A stretch of DNA of 64,000 bases. It comes from Onchocerca lupi (taxonomy: Eukaryota > Nematoda > Chromadorea > Rhabditida > Onchocercidae). Where the stretch lies: NCBI GenBank assembly GCA_028564675.1, contig JAOVVO010000149.1, positions 1 to 64,000 of the forward strand, read 5' to 3'. The notes under the pieces are model-generated. The model saw nothing but the letters and a program-made list of their open reading frames with translations. It was not told where the DNA came from and made no database searches. Every line of letters begins with the position of its first letter. The stretch's first letter is position 1. Positions 37,627 through 51,290 of this stretch are shown piece by piece. Position numbers and translations under genes: made by a program.

Positions 37627-40600
37627 ATGGCCACAGTACCTGCGACGGTACTTAACACTTTGTACAACGAAACGTCACGCGACATTCAAGAATGGCTTGC
37701 GGAATTGACGATATCCACCGAACCGGAATGCATCTACATTTTATACGCCAAGTCATTTCTGGACGAATCCGAGCAACAACAACATTCCTCAAATCATTGC
37801 GAGAATCAAACTGAAGAAATTCACTTCGATAGCACCAGGTATTTGGTGCTGGAATTATTGTTTATATTCAACGCTTTAAACTTCCTATCAGCTTTTGAGT
37901 CGCTAAAGCGTTATGAATATTTAAATTCAGAGGAAATTTATCAAATACTGTTTTGAATTTAATTACTCAATAACTTAAAATTGAGAATCAAATACTGGCA
38001 AGTTAATCGTTTCCATAAAATAGAGATATGAGTATAGATATGTAGAATTGTAAGTAAGAGTAAATCTGTAAAATAGAATTTTGGTCAGCATTCCTCATAA
38101 ATTTACAAACAAAGCACTCTCTGTTGGCCATTCCTTGTTGTTTTGTGTCCATCCATTCTGATTACTGATTGGAAAATAAACTGATAGTTCTATTAAAAGT
38201 TTCGAACGCCCAACATCTACGATAAAATATTAAATTTGATTCCAATTTCTGAAAAGTTAAAAACCAACTGTTAACTTTATTCCATTTCTGCCATTTTTTA
38301 GTCGTAAAGAACAGCAAACTATGAATTAAACAATTGCAAGTGTGAATTCTTCCTTAAAAAATTTGTTTTTGAAACAGAAAACATCCAATATTCCTTAATT
38401 TTGTTATCTTTCAATAAATATTAGATGTCGACTTTGGTTACGATGAACAAAACTTTGGAATCACGCTGATTAAGATAATGCATATTCAGATTCTGGCTAG
38501 AAAGCAACCTATAGTTCATTCTACTGCGACCTTATCGAAATAACTCAGAATTTTGCTTCGAAACATAAATGAAATTAAAATTTTTTTTTGTTTTTAAATT
38601 GGTAATAAAAAGAAGGAAGGCGACAGTAAATAGCTTATTGAAGGTCAAATGGTAAAAGTAAGAAATTGTGTAAAAAAATTATGTATAATTTCTTAATTTC
38701 GGATTTAAAAAAATTGTTTATGTCAATATTGTAAGTTGCAGTCAGTTGCCATCAGAGAAACCAAAACGATGTATTGCTCGAATGATGCCATCATCTTCGG
38801 GACATATTATGACTGCTTCAACTCCAGTATCAATGATGATACCTAGGAAATGTCGTACCACAATCTCATATCGACTTGATTATACAAAAAAGTTAGTTAA
38901 ATTGAATAATAAGAAGTCAATCAGGTAGAAATATTGAAATTATGCTGTAAAACATAATAATTATACAATTTTTAGTAATTAAAAAAAAATCAATCGAGGA
39001 AGATTTTGCTGAAATACTTCGAAAAAGAAATATCGATATTTGCAAAGCATTCTTCCTCAGTAATTATTTTTTTTTTTAAAACTAATTTCAATATTCTAAC
39101 AAGCAACAACAAAACAGTAATGTGCAATTCTCTAGATACAATAAAACACCAATATCATCAGTCTCCATTCGTGTGAAATCTTGCGACGATTCTGGCGACG
39201 ATAACATGGATACGAGCGATAAGATGATGGAATTAGAATATGATTCTGTACCGAACGAAACATCGATCGATCTATTTGTTACATCCAACGAATTTGACAC
39301 ATCAACGGTACCTATAATACCTGTACATAGTGCAAAAACGAATTTGCACCTCACAAATCGCTCGATTGCATCGAAAATTTCCTCTAAAGGACACGGATAT
39401 AAATGCAGATTACGCCGAAGATCACAGATATTACATCGATTACAACTTCAACAGCAACAAAAACAAAAAGAGAATGAAGATGATCGTAAGCCAAATGATG
39501 AAAATAATGAAACGGTAAGGTGAAGTGAATGAAGTTATGAGACTTTTATGAAAACGGACGTACGTGTTAGCATGTTCAATATCACGTACAGCTTCAAACG
39601 CATCACTAACACAATCCCTTTCCTTCATATAAAGCTTGGAATTACCATAAGAATGATGCCATAGAGTATAACTATTCCACATCCTTTTACTGTTTCCGTT
39701 TTAATTTGTTAACTACTACTTTCGAAATGATAATTTATCAAAAATGCATCTGAATATCACTATTTCAATTATAATAATTTGTGACATTTTTTACTTAACT
39801 TTTGATTTTGTAAAATTCAGCTTCAAAAGTGTTGCTTTTTTCCTATTTCAGATTACTAACAAAACGGTAATCCCGGCTGATTTGCATTCATATTCACTTG
39901 CTAAATCTTCATTGAAAGTTGATGAACAATGGATAGCGAAACCAGATGATCAATCCATGTTTGTTGTAAATGGTCGAAATTTAACTTTGCCAAGAAGTGA
40001 ACTGAATCCTGCAAAGCAATCGTCAGGAGATTATATGAAAATCAACAGTTATCTGAATAACTACAAAACGATATATGAGAAGCAATTCGATTGTTTCCGA
40101 AATCATGATAGTAATGAATCAGAGAATTATTCGAATATCTTCGCTACTGCAGAAAATGATTCACTGTTATCGAAAACAATGATTTCAGTACAGGTTTTTT
40201 TACAATAATGAAAATTAAACAATTATTCATTTAACTGTAAGGCTTTTGAAATTGAGAGAATTCTAATCAGCTCTTCTATTCTTTTAGATTTTTTTCTTCT
40301 AAAATACCAATTTGTTGAATGAGATTTCAAGGAATTTGATTCGGTGGATGATTGTAATCAGGACCAACTTTTGAGCAACAGCTTTTTTGGGATACCACGC
40401 AAAACAACAAGTCACGGGCAGGTAGATTTTTCATTTTGTTCATTTAAAAAATAGAATTATTGCAAAAATCAATATAATAGTGCTGATAATTAACATAATG
40501 ATCCTTGCGATAGTAATGATTATAATGGCGAACAATTCAAATCAATGAATTGGATCATTTCATGCCGAATTTCAATTTCAGAATTGTTTTTATATTTTTA

Positions 40601-43600
40601 TAGCTACGAATTTTTCGCGTCAATGAACAAATAGCATTATAGGTACTGCTTAATACACCATCGAGTTTACAAGTGAAAAAATCAATTTCAAATGTTTCGA
40701 GGTAATGATTTATAAATTAGAAATAATTTTGTTTAATCAATTTCATGATAAATTTCTGCAAATTCGCTTTAATTTTTTGCTTCTGCAGATTTTCCGGTAA
40801 CACTGGTAATGATGGTATTTTTCAATTAATATCAACCGAAGTTACGGCGACATGTGAATCAGTAGCTTCAAGCACTAACAGTAGCGTAGATTCCGGACAA
40901 GGATCGACGGAATTAAGTTTCCAGAATTGTTCATCCAAGGATCCGATTAACTGTGGCAAAGCATTCGCAGAAAATAGCTTACCGACTTATGCTCGAGTAG
41001 CTAGTGAGTTATAGAAATTTGGGAAAGGAAAAAGTTCCTTCCAAGCAAAAGTTGAAAATATTTGTGTAAGAAATCAAACAGATGATTATCGAGTTCGAGT
41101 CAATCTGATTGAAAATGCTTTGTCCAGCTTGATAGTCTCTACTACTATAAATTAGTATGAATTTCATGAATTTCGTCCGTTCTGATCCAACGATCGATCA
41201 ACGAAATCATATTTTCATACTATCACACGAGAGTTAAAATTATAGAAAAATGATTAAGTGAGATTTTAAGATACAATTGATCACGTATTACGTGTATGCA
41301 GCACGTTTCATGCAGCGTTGAATGATGAAAATAGTGGAAAATTCACCAGTAATTTAATATGTGAAGCAAAAGTATTAATCACCTCAATTCAATGTTCACC
41401 ATGCTTTACGTTTCTTTCCGCTGACGTAAGTATATTACGATTATTGAATAAGAATATCGTCAATCATGCAGTTTTTCACGTTATTATAAATCATAACTAA
41501 AGATTGGCTTGCTCGACTGCAATGAGAATGTTAAATTTAATAATTGGTAAATTCAAAATCATGTGAACAATGACTTGCTGGCGGTTGATGATGCCAATGT
41601 AAAGATCAGTCAAGAATTAAGGACTCAATCCATTCCTAAGATATGAACTGCAATAGATCTCTCGGTAATTTATTTGAAATCATTTCTTTCTAAGGACGTT
41701 GAAACAGTACGCCGGATGATTTTCGCACTGGAATCGGAACAACATTGTTCAGAAACACTTGTTGCATCAGATTCACTGGCTGTTTTATTACGAAAGATAA
41801 TTCACGAGATTTTAATCATCTTTGCAACGATCATATCATCTTATCTGGCAGCATGTACCAATCAGGATCGATTATTGGTTATTGCACTTGAACATCTCAT
41901 ACATTTGATGCTTTTTGGTGACGAAATTTGTCATCTTATTATACAGGTATAGAATAAGTTTCAATCAGACTTTCATTAAGCCATTAATCTGAAAAATAAA
42001 AGTTATAAATTTTTCGCAAAATTTTAGATAATTATTGAAGAAAAAAATTGTGGACATTTCACAAGCCATAAGATTTGTTAATTAAATTAATTAGGGCTAG
42101 GAGACAAATTGTTTTATAATTTCTTTCATTCCAATTGAGGACAATATCAATCGAAAACGAATTTCATTTTTCTCTAAGTATATAAGGGAATTTATTTCTG
42201 AAGAAATCATTTTTTAATTTAGCATGGTGGCCTGGATTCGTTGCTGTATTTTTGTGAAGTATCGTCAATTACAAATAGTACCCTTCGACTTCTGCTTCGA
42301 TCTTTAGCCATTTTGTGCGGTAACTATCAAGGCGCATTAAAACTTTTAACGGTAAGTTCTGATAATGTGATTTAAGAATGCTGTAATATTTGAATTTCTC
42401 TGGAAAGTTAACGGTCCTGTTTGTACTGAAATTTCACCTTTTGCATGGACTTTAATTCTTTAAGTAAATATATCAAAATTCCTCTCATTTAAACATGGAT
42501 TTCAATTAAATTTTAGTCCTAAAGTTGAATTAAAAACTAGCTAGATTAACTAGCATAAGGAAGAGTAGACAATAATGAATTAATTTTTCAATGAAGAGAA
42601 GTTATTATAGTAAAAATCAAAACTACCGGATCCAGATTTGTGAATTTCAGAAGTACAATCTTCTAAATTTTATTAAAGTTTTTTTTAGCTGAATAAATTT
42701 GACTTAATTATTCAATTGCTACTTACCTCCTCGATAGCTTGCTCAGCGGAAGCAGCCGGTATATTAACACAACTAACAAATCCTGAACAAAATTATGTTC
42801 GACTCGGTAATAAGATGCCAAGAATTGTTAAACGAATCCTTGGTACTCAATTCATCAACTTGATAATTTGTTTTAATCTTGCTTGCTAAACTGGACAATT
42901 CCGAATGGATATTTCTCATTACTTGTACTTTTCTTTTTTGTTAGAATTTGCTCGAGATTCTGCTACTTAGCTTTCAAAACGGATATATGCATTTATCGAT
43001 TCTTAACTTCTGATCCCATACTCAGTAACTTTCTGAGAGATATAACTAGCATAATTTCCCAATTATATTAATTGCAAATTCTAGAAATTATTGATAAAAG
43101 TAAGTTAGCAGAGTCATTGCTATTAGCGCTGGCAGCACTGGCAAATATTACGGTACAAGAAACCGGAACGATTGATGTCCTCTATGAACATAATGCCATT
43201 AAACGCATTGTTCAGGCATATAAACGGCCAAAATGTCACAATGTATTCATTCAGGAACAGGTAATATAAATTCATTTCAACGAATATTGGAATCAATTCA
43301 GCACAAATCAGTCTTTTTTTCTCAAAATTTTTACATTTAATTTGGAATGAAATTGAAATTTCAGTTACTAACAGTTTTTATCAGTCTTGCGAATGGTGCT
43401 TATATTGAAGCGTTAATTAGCCAAGGTGCAATTGACCTTTTGCTCTCATTATTGGCAACAAATAATCCAGCATATGCTAATTACTGCATGAGAACTCAGA
43501 TACGAGCCACGCAATGCCTACGAACGATAGCTAATCATGGAATTGGCCTTAAGGCTATACATGAAATGAATGGTGAGAATGCAGTTTTAATTAAAACTAA

Positions 43601-44552
43601 TTAATGCGATTTTTTGCATTTTGATTTTGAGCTTTTAATCACAATAAATGATGCTAATGCAAATTTTAATTTTAGAGTAGAATCAATGATAAAAATTCGA
43701 ATTCTTAATTTTTATGATATTTAATGATATGAGTTTGAACTATATGAATGATGAATATCTTTCAGTACTTAATTTTTGATTTTAAAATAATTTTTAATTT
43801 TATTCCAAACTGTGTTTATAGTTTTTTTATGTTCAAACTCTGAATTAAATTTTTCTCGTTCACATGAGCTTTTCAAGTTTTTTTTGAATTTAAAAAAGTC
43901 ATAAAAATTGAAATCAGGAAGCAAAGCAATCATTTTAGGACTAGAAAAACAAGAAATTCAATTTGATGCCATTTGGAAAATAAGAAATTGCTTGCATCAT
44001 ATTTCAAATCAAATTGAAAAATCCGAATTCATTCTATTTATTCTGATTAAAACCAAGACCAAAATCAGAAAGGTTAAAATTGGTAAAAGTTAGAAGAATG
44101 AAGTTTCGGAATCTAATCTTACATTTTCTTGACATATAAAACTTCATTAATGGAAGATAAGGTATACATGATCTATTTGATAAGTGATAATCAGTGGTCC
44201 ATTTGAAAATCTCCTTATTCGTTTCTGCTTTTTATGCTATAATATGTTTTTCCGTGATTTATGTTTGATTTGAATTATTCGAATAATATTTTCCGGACTG
44301 CATGATGCATATCTTTTGGTACTTGATTTTTGATTTTAAAATAGTTTTCAATTTTATGTTTCCCGTAACACAATCCAAATTTATTCGTAAAATTAAATAA
44401 TTTGATTGATTTAAATAATATAATTAGTTTTAGGCTATCCGATGATATTGGAGGTGATACAAGACAATAATGCACCATTAGCTGCAAAGAGTAATTTATG
44501 GTGGATAGTGGAACAATTGGAGAAAAAGTATCATCTCGAAAGTGCTGTATGA
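37627..44552 (+). CDS. insc: Inscuteable homologue
   Basis: Adaptor linking the PAR polarity complex to LGN/Pins/GPR in spindle orientation. Exons: 37627-37838, 38742-38891 (or to 38924), 39118-39514, 39852-40193, 40332-40421, 40643-40701, 40789-41003, 41316-41425, 41695-41946, 42223-42351, 42689-42842, 43085-43260, 43365-43572 and 44434-44552, about 870 residues, all in phase. Seen: an N-terminal motif QEWLAELTISTEPECIYIL (W at residue 23), like the LGN-TPR-binding peptide of human INSC (QRW..DLK..TE.ECM..LQAK); a long Ser/Asn-rich, probably disordered middle (about 55-500); and a C-terminal armadillo-repeat region (from about 525) with ALAALANITVQETG and YEHNAIKRIVQAYK, which align with human INSC (ASAALANIT, LNAIRVLLEA). 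The middle is poorly conserved, so its exon limits are the least certain. It is longer than human INSC (about 580) because of this insert. Confidence 0.82.
43748..44357. repeat. Direct repeat pair in last INSC intron
   Basis: About 56 bases at 43748-43803 recur at 44302-44357 with a handful of differences (shared core TTTTTGATTTTAAAATA). Both copies lie in the intron 43573-44433. This may be a duplicated intronic segment or remnants of one dispersed repeat. Confidence 0.7.
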
Positions 44553-44558
44553 AATCAG

Positions 44559-44564
44559 AATAAA
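44559..44564 (+). terminator. Poly(A) signal of INSC
   Basis: AATAAA begins seven bases after the INSC stop, which suggests a very short 3' UTR if it is used. Confidence 0.5.
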
Positions 44565-46196
44565 ATTTATGATTAGTTTGACTGTTAAGGAAGTTTTTCC
44601 ATCTCATTATGTTAATTAGTCCTTGCAATCATATTATCTGTCTTCATTTTGCTAATTGAGTCCCTGCAATCATGCTATATGTCTTTAGTATAAGCAGTCT
44701 AGCTAAGAGTTACTTGAGAGTTACTTTTTTTGCGAAGAAAATCGAAGATTCAATTCTTGCCTCCTAATTTAATAAATTAGCTCAAATAAAGCAACAATTT
44801 ATGCAGGATTAAAATCTGAGCTTGGAGATTTTGACGACATCTTTACTTCACTAATTTTCCTATAAAATTTCGCAATTTTTCTTTGCAGAAATCATTTAAA
44901 CAGTCAGTACAAAATCAGTTCATGAGTTAAAAAAAAAAAAAAAAAAAAACTGTACTCGATTGCTGCCAAGAATATGAATGAAATATTCGAAAAAAAAAAA
45001 AAGAAACATTTTGCATTTGTGGTTTTTCATTTGATGTGGGAAAGAAATTCGTGTCAAATAATGAAGTAATTCTTATTGTTAGAAGTATTTGCTTGCATAG
45101 GAAGCACGCATAAATTCTCGCGTTTCTGCAAACACGCTCGTATACTTCATTGTTTGATAACGGAAGCAAATTTACATTTACGTACGTGTCATGCTATCTA
45201 CGCAGTTACGCACGCGTCATATTGTATGTAATCCACATTATTCTTAAAATTATGAGCTGTCTTCAAAACTTCATAGATCTGTCTGCATTAAGGAAATGGT
45301 CAGATATTATTCTCGGGAATAAAAATAACCGAACAGACTGCTGTAATTTGCAACATTTCGAAAGAGGATAGAATTAATTTTTAAATTAAAATTTTTAAAT
45401 GGCATCAAATCATTTATGCTTAAATCAAACTGATTTTAATTGATCACGAGAAGAGCTTTTTGCTTAAAAAAGTTTTTGATCAAAAAAAGTTTTTAAGCTT
45501 GAAATAGCAAACTAGAAATCATTACATAAATCTAATCATTCTGCAAACATCCTTTTAATACAGAAATACTATTGACAATATAATCTTTTATGAAATTGCA
45601 ACTATTTTCGTTCATCTTTTATTAATAGATCAATGTTTATTTTACTATTTTTCATAAGATTTATTTTATTACAATCCATTTCATTCATTTCCAAAAAATT
45701 GATCAAAATTTTCAGCAAAACAAAATTTAGTTGTAAGATGGCAAATATCTATTTTTTCGAAATTTACTCTGGGTTTTTGTTGATTGCTAATTGTGATCAA
45801 TTAAAAAAAAATGATGAAAAAAAATTAAAAAAATAGTTATAATTTATATATACAATTAGGCATAGAAATCAAATATCAAATTTCGTGTTTTTCATCACTT
45901 AAACGAATTTCATCAAGTCCCTTTTAATCTAAAAGTTAAACAATTTCGTGTCCAAATTAAACCATTTCTAAATTAAATCATCTAAATTGAATCATTTTCA
46001 TTTAGCGAATATTCATAATCATACAAATTTTTGTTAAAAAAAATTTCTTTTTCACAATTCTAACTCTGTTACAACGAGAACTCTGTGATTTATGAACTTT
46101 CATCAAGCTAATTATGGAGAAATAAATTTCGAAACAACAATTTGTCTTAAAAATATTTTACAACAGAATAAAATATTTTTAGCAAATATTCTTACA
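44565..46196. other. Intergenic region between convergent genes
   Basis: Sits between the INSC 3' end and the 3' end of the cysteine-rich gene. An A tract runs at 44930-44949 with a second at 44991-45003. No coding exon is recognised. Confidence 0.55.
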
Positions 46197-49100
46197 TCAT
46201 AATTTATCCATTTCCATTAGTTTATGCCGTAGACAATCATAATTTTGTGTGATCAACTGTACTGTGAGTGAAGTTATTTGCAGTTCTGCTTTGGCGTCAA
46301 AAGTTTCATCCCGACATCTGAAATAATAAAATGAAATTCATGAGGAAAATAAAAAAAATTAATTAAATAATTTGTTAAGTATCGAATTAATTATGCAAAT
46401 GATCAAATTTGCATTTAAATGAAAAATTCAACAATTCATATTATTCATTATAATCCAATTTAAAATATAATGCAATATAAATATTACGAAAAGATAGCAT
46501 TTACTTGTCAAAATATGGACAGCATTTGCACAACTGCGCGCATTTGAACTGCACGTCGTTTACTTGAGTTAAGCAATTTGCAAAACTTTTGCTATTTTGC
46601 AGTTCATCGGATTCCATAAATGTCCAATGCCATTGAGTACGGTTTGTTGACATCACTGAACAATCTGTCGATTCGTCGAGCTAAAATTCATACACCTATA
46701 ATTCAATTTATAATTTTATAATTGGCATTACTGGAATTTAAAAAAGAAAATTGCTAATGAAAAACTAATGACGAATTTAGATAAAGTAACTGAACAATTT
46801 GATGATCTAACTGAGAGATTTAATGTCACATTTATTGCATACTTGATTATGATGTTTGTCCAGACATTCGTGAAGCCTATTGTTACGTCTGATTACTAAT
46901 TCGTAAAGCTCGGCAAAACTTTTATGATCTCGATCAATGCAACGATCACCCACTCGGAGCAATGTAACGGTGGATAGCAGAGGGAGCTGATCGATTTTAT
47001 TCCAGAGCATTTGACAACGATCCATGCTTTTTTCTACCTTTTAATAAATCAAAATTTTCTAGATTAATTGCTTTACTACAAAAAAATTACTATGTTTTCA
47101 TGATTTTGTTATGTAACTAAGAGAAATTTCTGGAGTAATTATCGATTTTTCCCATTTTACTATTCTGAGATAACAATTATCGATTTATTGTCTTTTATCG
47201 ATAGTATGTAAATGTTGAGAAATATTAGCGACTATTTTTCTTTGATTCCTTTTTTTAAGCTTCTGAAAATTCTCAGTAATATCAAAAACAATCCATACTT
47301 GTCTTCGACATCGTATATAACTGTCACAAAAACTTTCGCTGTTTTTTTCCTGAAAACAGTTACAATTTTCAGGAAGTCTCTTCCTTCACAATTCCTTCTC
47401 TTTATATATTTAGTAGAATCGAAGATAATTAAAATTTACGAATCGATACTTTGGTATGTTGTGCCTTCCAACTGTGGTATTCCTCGATATCATGCTTGTA
47501 CTCAGTATTGTTCCAGTTTTCGATTTCATCTGGAAGTGTAGTTTCCTCGTTCGTCGATTGTTCCATTGTATCAATTAAAACTATTAAACAATGAGAATAA
47601 TACTTGGAAATAGTAATATCGATTGATGTGTTAGAAGAATAGAAATAACGGAATAAATTTAGAAAATCAATGAAGCAGTGATAAGTTTAATTGCTATCAA
47701 CATTATTTTTTCTCTCAAAGCATTATATCGTTTACTTGTTATATTTCGCAACGTGTGATTATCACTATCATTTTTATCAATTGTAGACTCATTGTGTGAT
47801 ACGGTAGTATGCCTTTGAAACATTGAATTTTGCACCTCCTTTTTGAGTTTGGCTTTCAACGCCATATACCTGAAGTTGATTAGTAGAAGTATATGCATCA
47901 TATCATTTTTCTTTTAAATTTTAATTAACAACTATTTCAAAAAAAGGTCAAGAATATTAATTGATTGCTCAAAATCTTAGAAATTAGCCAACATAGAAAA
48001 GAAAGAGAAGAATAAAAAATAGTTTTTTAATAAAGGGAAATGGATAAAAATATTTTTTTTTTTTAGTTTTTTGCTCAGTAAAAGTTTAGTTGACATAAAA
48101 AAATGAAGAGGAAAAATTGATCTGAACTACAGACATTCAATCTAGAAGATCAGCATCAGAAGATAATTTTGAGAATCCCTCATTTGTGCACTTCTGAGTA
48201 GAATTCCTTCAAGATGAATATATTAAAGATGAGACAAATGACAGTTTACCATTGTTGCGGTGATTTATGCAAGAAATTTTCCATAACATCATCATTGTCC
48301 GTTTGATTTGTAAAAACAATTAAGGTTGAAGAACCTTCGGGGCTGACCACTTTGTCATCACCTGGTGCCGTAACCTTGCTTTCCTGGTAAATACCTTCCT
48401 GAAGAACAAGTTAAGGAAATATTTGGATGCAAAAGGAGAATTCGAGATCGTAAATGTCATCTAGAACGCATAAGCAGTAATGAATAAAAATATTTCCATC
48501 AAGTTATCACCATCTGATTGAGAGAGTAGAAGATTTATATTTCAGGATAAAGTTTATAACTCAGATTTACGTTCACCATAATATATCGTTTAATTCTCGC
48601 CAGAATCCATTCTTTTATTTTTAATTTCGAAAAATTCCTTTTTTGTTTGAAAAGAACCCGCCATACATTATAATATTTTTTTCGAACATTAACAAGAACT
48701 CGCAAACTCGTTAATAGGATTTTATTCTAATTTTTTTCTCTAAAATTCTTATTATATACTTACCTTACACTTTTTTGCGACATCTCGAATTTCACGAAGT
48801 AATGCCTCCTTCTGTTTCGTTATCAGAGATCGCTTCACGAGCTCTTTACATCTAAAACTGCTGCTGTTTGCTTTGGAATTCTGGCAAATTAAAAATTTCA
48901 AGTAATTCATTCATTTGTACTTTGATTAATTAATAATAAATTGTCATTAAGTGAATGTCGCCTTCCATTGAAACATGTGAAGTCGAAATATGCACCAAAC
49001 ATGAAAATATTTGGATAAGAAGAAAATAGATGGTGAAATAACTTAAAGGCTACTAAAATATTTTTGAAACAATTAAAATACAATCAACGATCAAAAGATC

Positions 49101-51290
49101 AAAGCTCATGGCCAATAGAAATTTAATTTTTGTTCAAATTTCATTTTAGTGATTTCCGATTTGAAAATCAATTTTCTCCAAGGATAGATTGTAATTTATT
49201 CAGATGAAATTTGTTTTAACTATAAATCAAAACAATTAGTTGCTTTATTTTTTGTAAGATTCTTTTCTGCTTTTTCATAAAATGATTCACCTTTTGGTAT
49301 AATTGAAATATTGTTTTTAATCAATTCAAACATTTTGGATCAAGGCGATCTCTCCTCAGTAGAAATAATCTTTCTGCCAACTAACACACATTTTTTGTCT
49401 AAAAATAGCATGCGGAAAAAGAAATGCGACTTTTTTAATACACTCGGCAGACAGAAAAAAGATAGCCTTGACCGCAAACGAGGAATTTTCAAACTAATGA
49501 TGAAAATAGGTCATGCATGTCAAATTTCATTGAAATTTCCAGTAGAAATTTACCAGGAATTGGTCAAATGTGCAAAGAATAAAAGATATTTAAATTCAAC
49601 AATTTGATGGTATGCCACTAATTTCGTAAATTTGACCTTTACGATATTAGGAGGAAAAAGATTTCTCACTGGTAACGATTTTATCGAGAATTGCGGAGAA
49701 GCAGAGAAAGAAGGAATTCACTATCTTTGAGAAACTTATAGAAAATTTAAAAATAGAAAGAATGGATATAATTATTGGTACTTTCTTTAGTAGAAAACGG
49801 TCCTTTTAATTATGTCCAAGTCTGATAATTTGCATAACTTGTGTAAAATATATATAAATAATATCGATCAATGAAAATTAACCCGTCATAAGCATTACAA
49901 CATTGGCGTAATGGGCCACATTGTCGTTCGAATCGCTTGGAGCCTTGAAAGCATCGGTCCAAAGCTAGGCCACCATCCTTTTCCCTCAGGTCACTGATCG
50001 TTTGAAACAATGATTGATCGCAGTATTGCTTCTGTATATAATTTTATAAAAATTATAATTTAAAATAGAGAAACTACAAAAATTTAAGAAAAGGAAAGCG
50101 AGAGAAATTTTCGAAATTTAAGGAATTTTACAAAAGTTTGAACCTATATTTTTAACAAAGTTTTAGACAATTAAATTCTATTGGAATTTCCCATTATTAA
50201 TTATCAACTTGAAATTAGAGGCAAATTCGATCTCTTTCTATCATTTTTCTTTTTTTTTCTCTTTTTTTTTTCAATTTTTTTCATTTTTAACGAAATAATA
50301 TATCATTACGCAATCTCTGTTTTACATCCTTCATTTTTTTTCCCCTCCCACAGATTCCTACATCCCATTCTCTGATCGAAATTTAATGATTTAAAATTGC
50401 CCATATTATTGACCTTACTTTTTTGGTCAATTTCAATTCCCCATCATACAGACATTTAATTCGAATAGGAAAAAAGAAGCTATTAGTGTCGTTTTATGTA
50501 TTTGTCCTTTGATTATTTGTTGCCAAAATACGAAATTGAAATAAAAATTCAAGGAAGAAAGAAAGAAATGTCAGAAAGGACAACTTGAATTAATTTTTTG
50601 ACCTAATCATAAATGGCTGTTGAATAGAATTTGTTTAGATCTGATTAATTATTTCGCTTTAAAAAATTTCACACTATTGGAGATATTATAACGCGAAAGG
50701 TTAAAGGTTAAACAACCTGATGTTCACTGAGCGGCGAGGAACGTTCACTCATACATAATTGTAGCAGACTATTCGACTCGTGCACCAATCGGTCCAACTT
50801 TAAAGTATCATTATTATTTTCGTGTATTTTTAATATGATTAATATGAAAGATTGTCGTGGCAATGATATAAGTTAGAAGAAAATTGTCACCTTTCGATAA
50901 CGACTCCTCAGAAGAATGTAACATCGTTGACCTTTTGGGTCATCAGATGGCAACCAATACGGTGTCAACATGCTATTCCCTAAGCATAGTTTTTCTTGTA
51001 GCTGTGAAATCATTTCACATTCACCCAAAAATTCACAATACGATATCGATTCGTTCTAAAAATTATGCTTACATTTTGCATATTTAATAAATTGCGTGCA
51101 GAATTATATATTAGAATTAAAAAAATGCGATGAACTTGAATTAAAACAAATTTTGAAACTTAAGCAGCTTATAAAAAAGGAATTGCTTATTAATTATGAA
51201 TATTAGCAAAGAAAAACTTACTAAAGGAGTAAAAGTATATGTCACAGTTAGAAGAGAAGTAATAGAAACGAAGCAAATTGCATAATTCAT
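46197..51290 (-). CDS. Secreted protein with two homologous cysteine-rich domains, family unknown
   Basis: Exons (minus): 51222-51290, 50891-51055, 50717-50797, 49883-50031, 48764-48851, 48250-48398, 47736-47869, 47473-47580, 46843-47033, 46505-46680 and 46197-46317; 476 residues, every junction in phase. Seen: an N-terminal hydrophobic signal (ICFVSITSLLTVTYTF, residues 5-20) with no later membrane helix, so probably secreted. Two domains of about 130 residues align to each other: about 29-160 (ends CCNAYDGCKE) and about 320-440 (ends CCPYFDKCRDE). Both share a Cys, LV..(S/R)N.LL..C block, a Cys about 45-50 residues before the CC pair, and a phase-2 intron just before the final Cys. The linker (about 185-315) is hydrophilic and Thr/Asn-rich with possible N-glycosylation sites. 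I do not recognise the family; extracellular disulfide domains are the safe reading. Unlike GPI proteins, there is no hydrophobic C terminus. Confidence 0.72.

Noticed and set aside
44930..45003. A tracts as evidence of a processed pseudogene
   Set aside because: No gene-like body or target-site duplication is visible beside the tracts.
49311..49607. 98-codon plus-strand open frame inside the cysteine-rich gene
   Set aside because: It lies in an intron of the opposite-strand gene, is Lys/Phe-rich and has no recognisable content.
50891..51001. Shorter start of the second exon of the cysteine-rich gene, after TTTCACAG
   Set aside because: The acceptor at 51056 gives a longer in-frame exon with two more cysteines, which better suits the domain.
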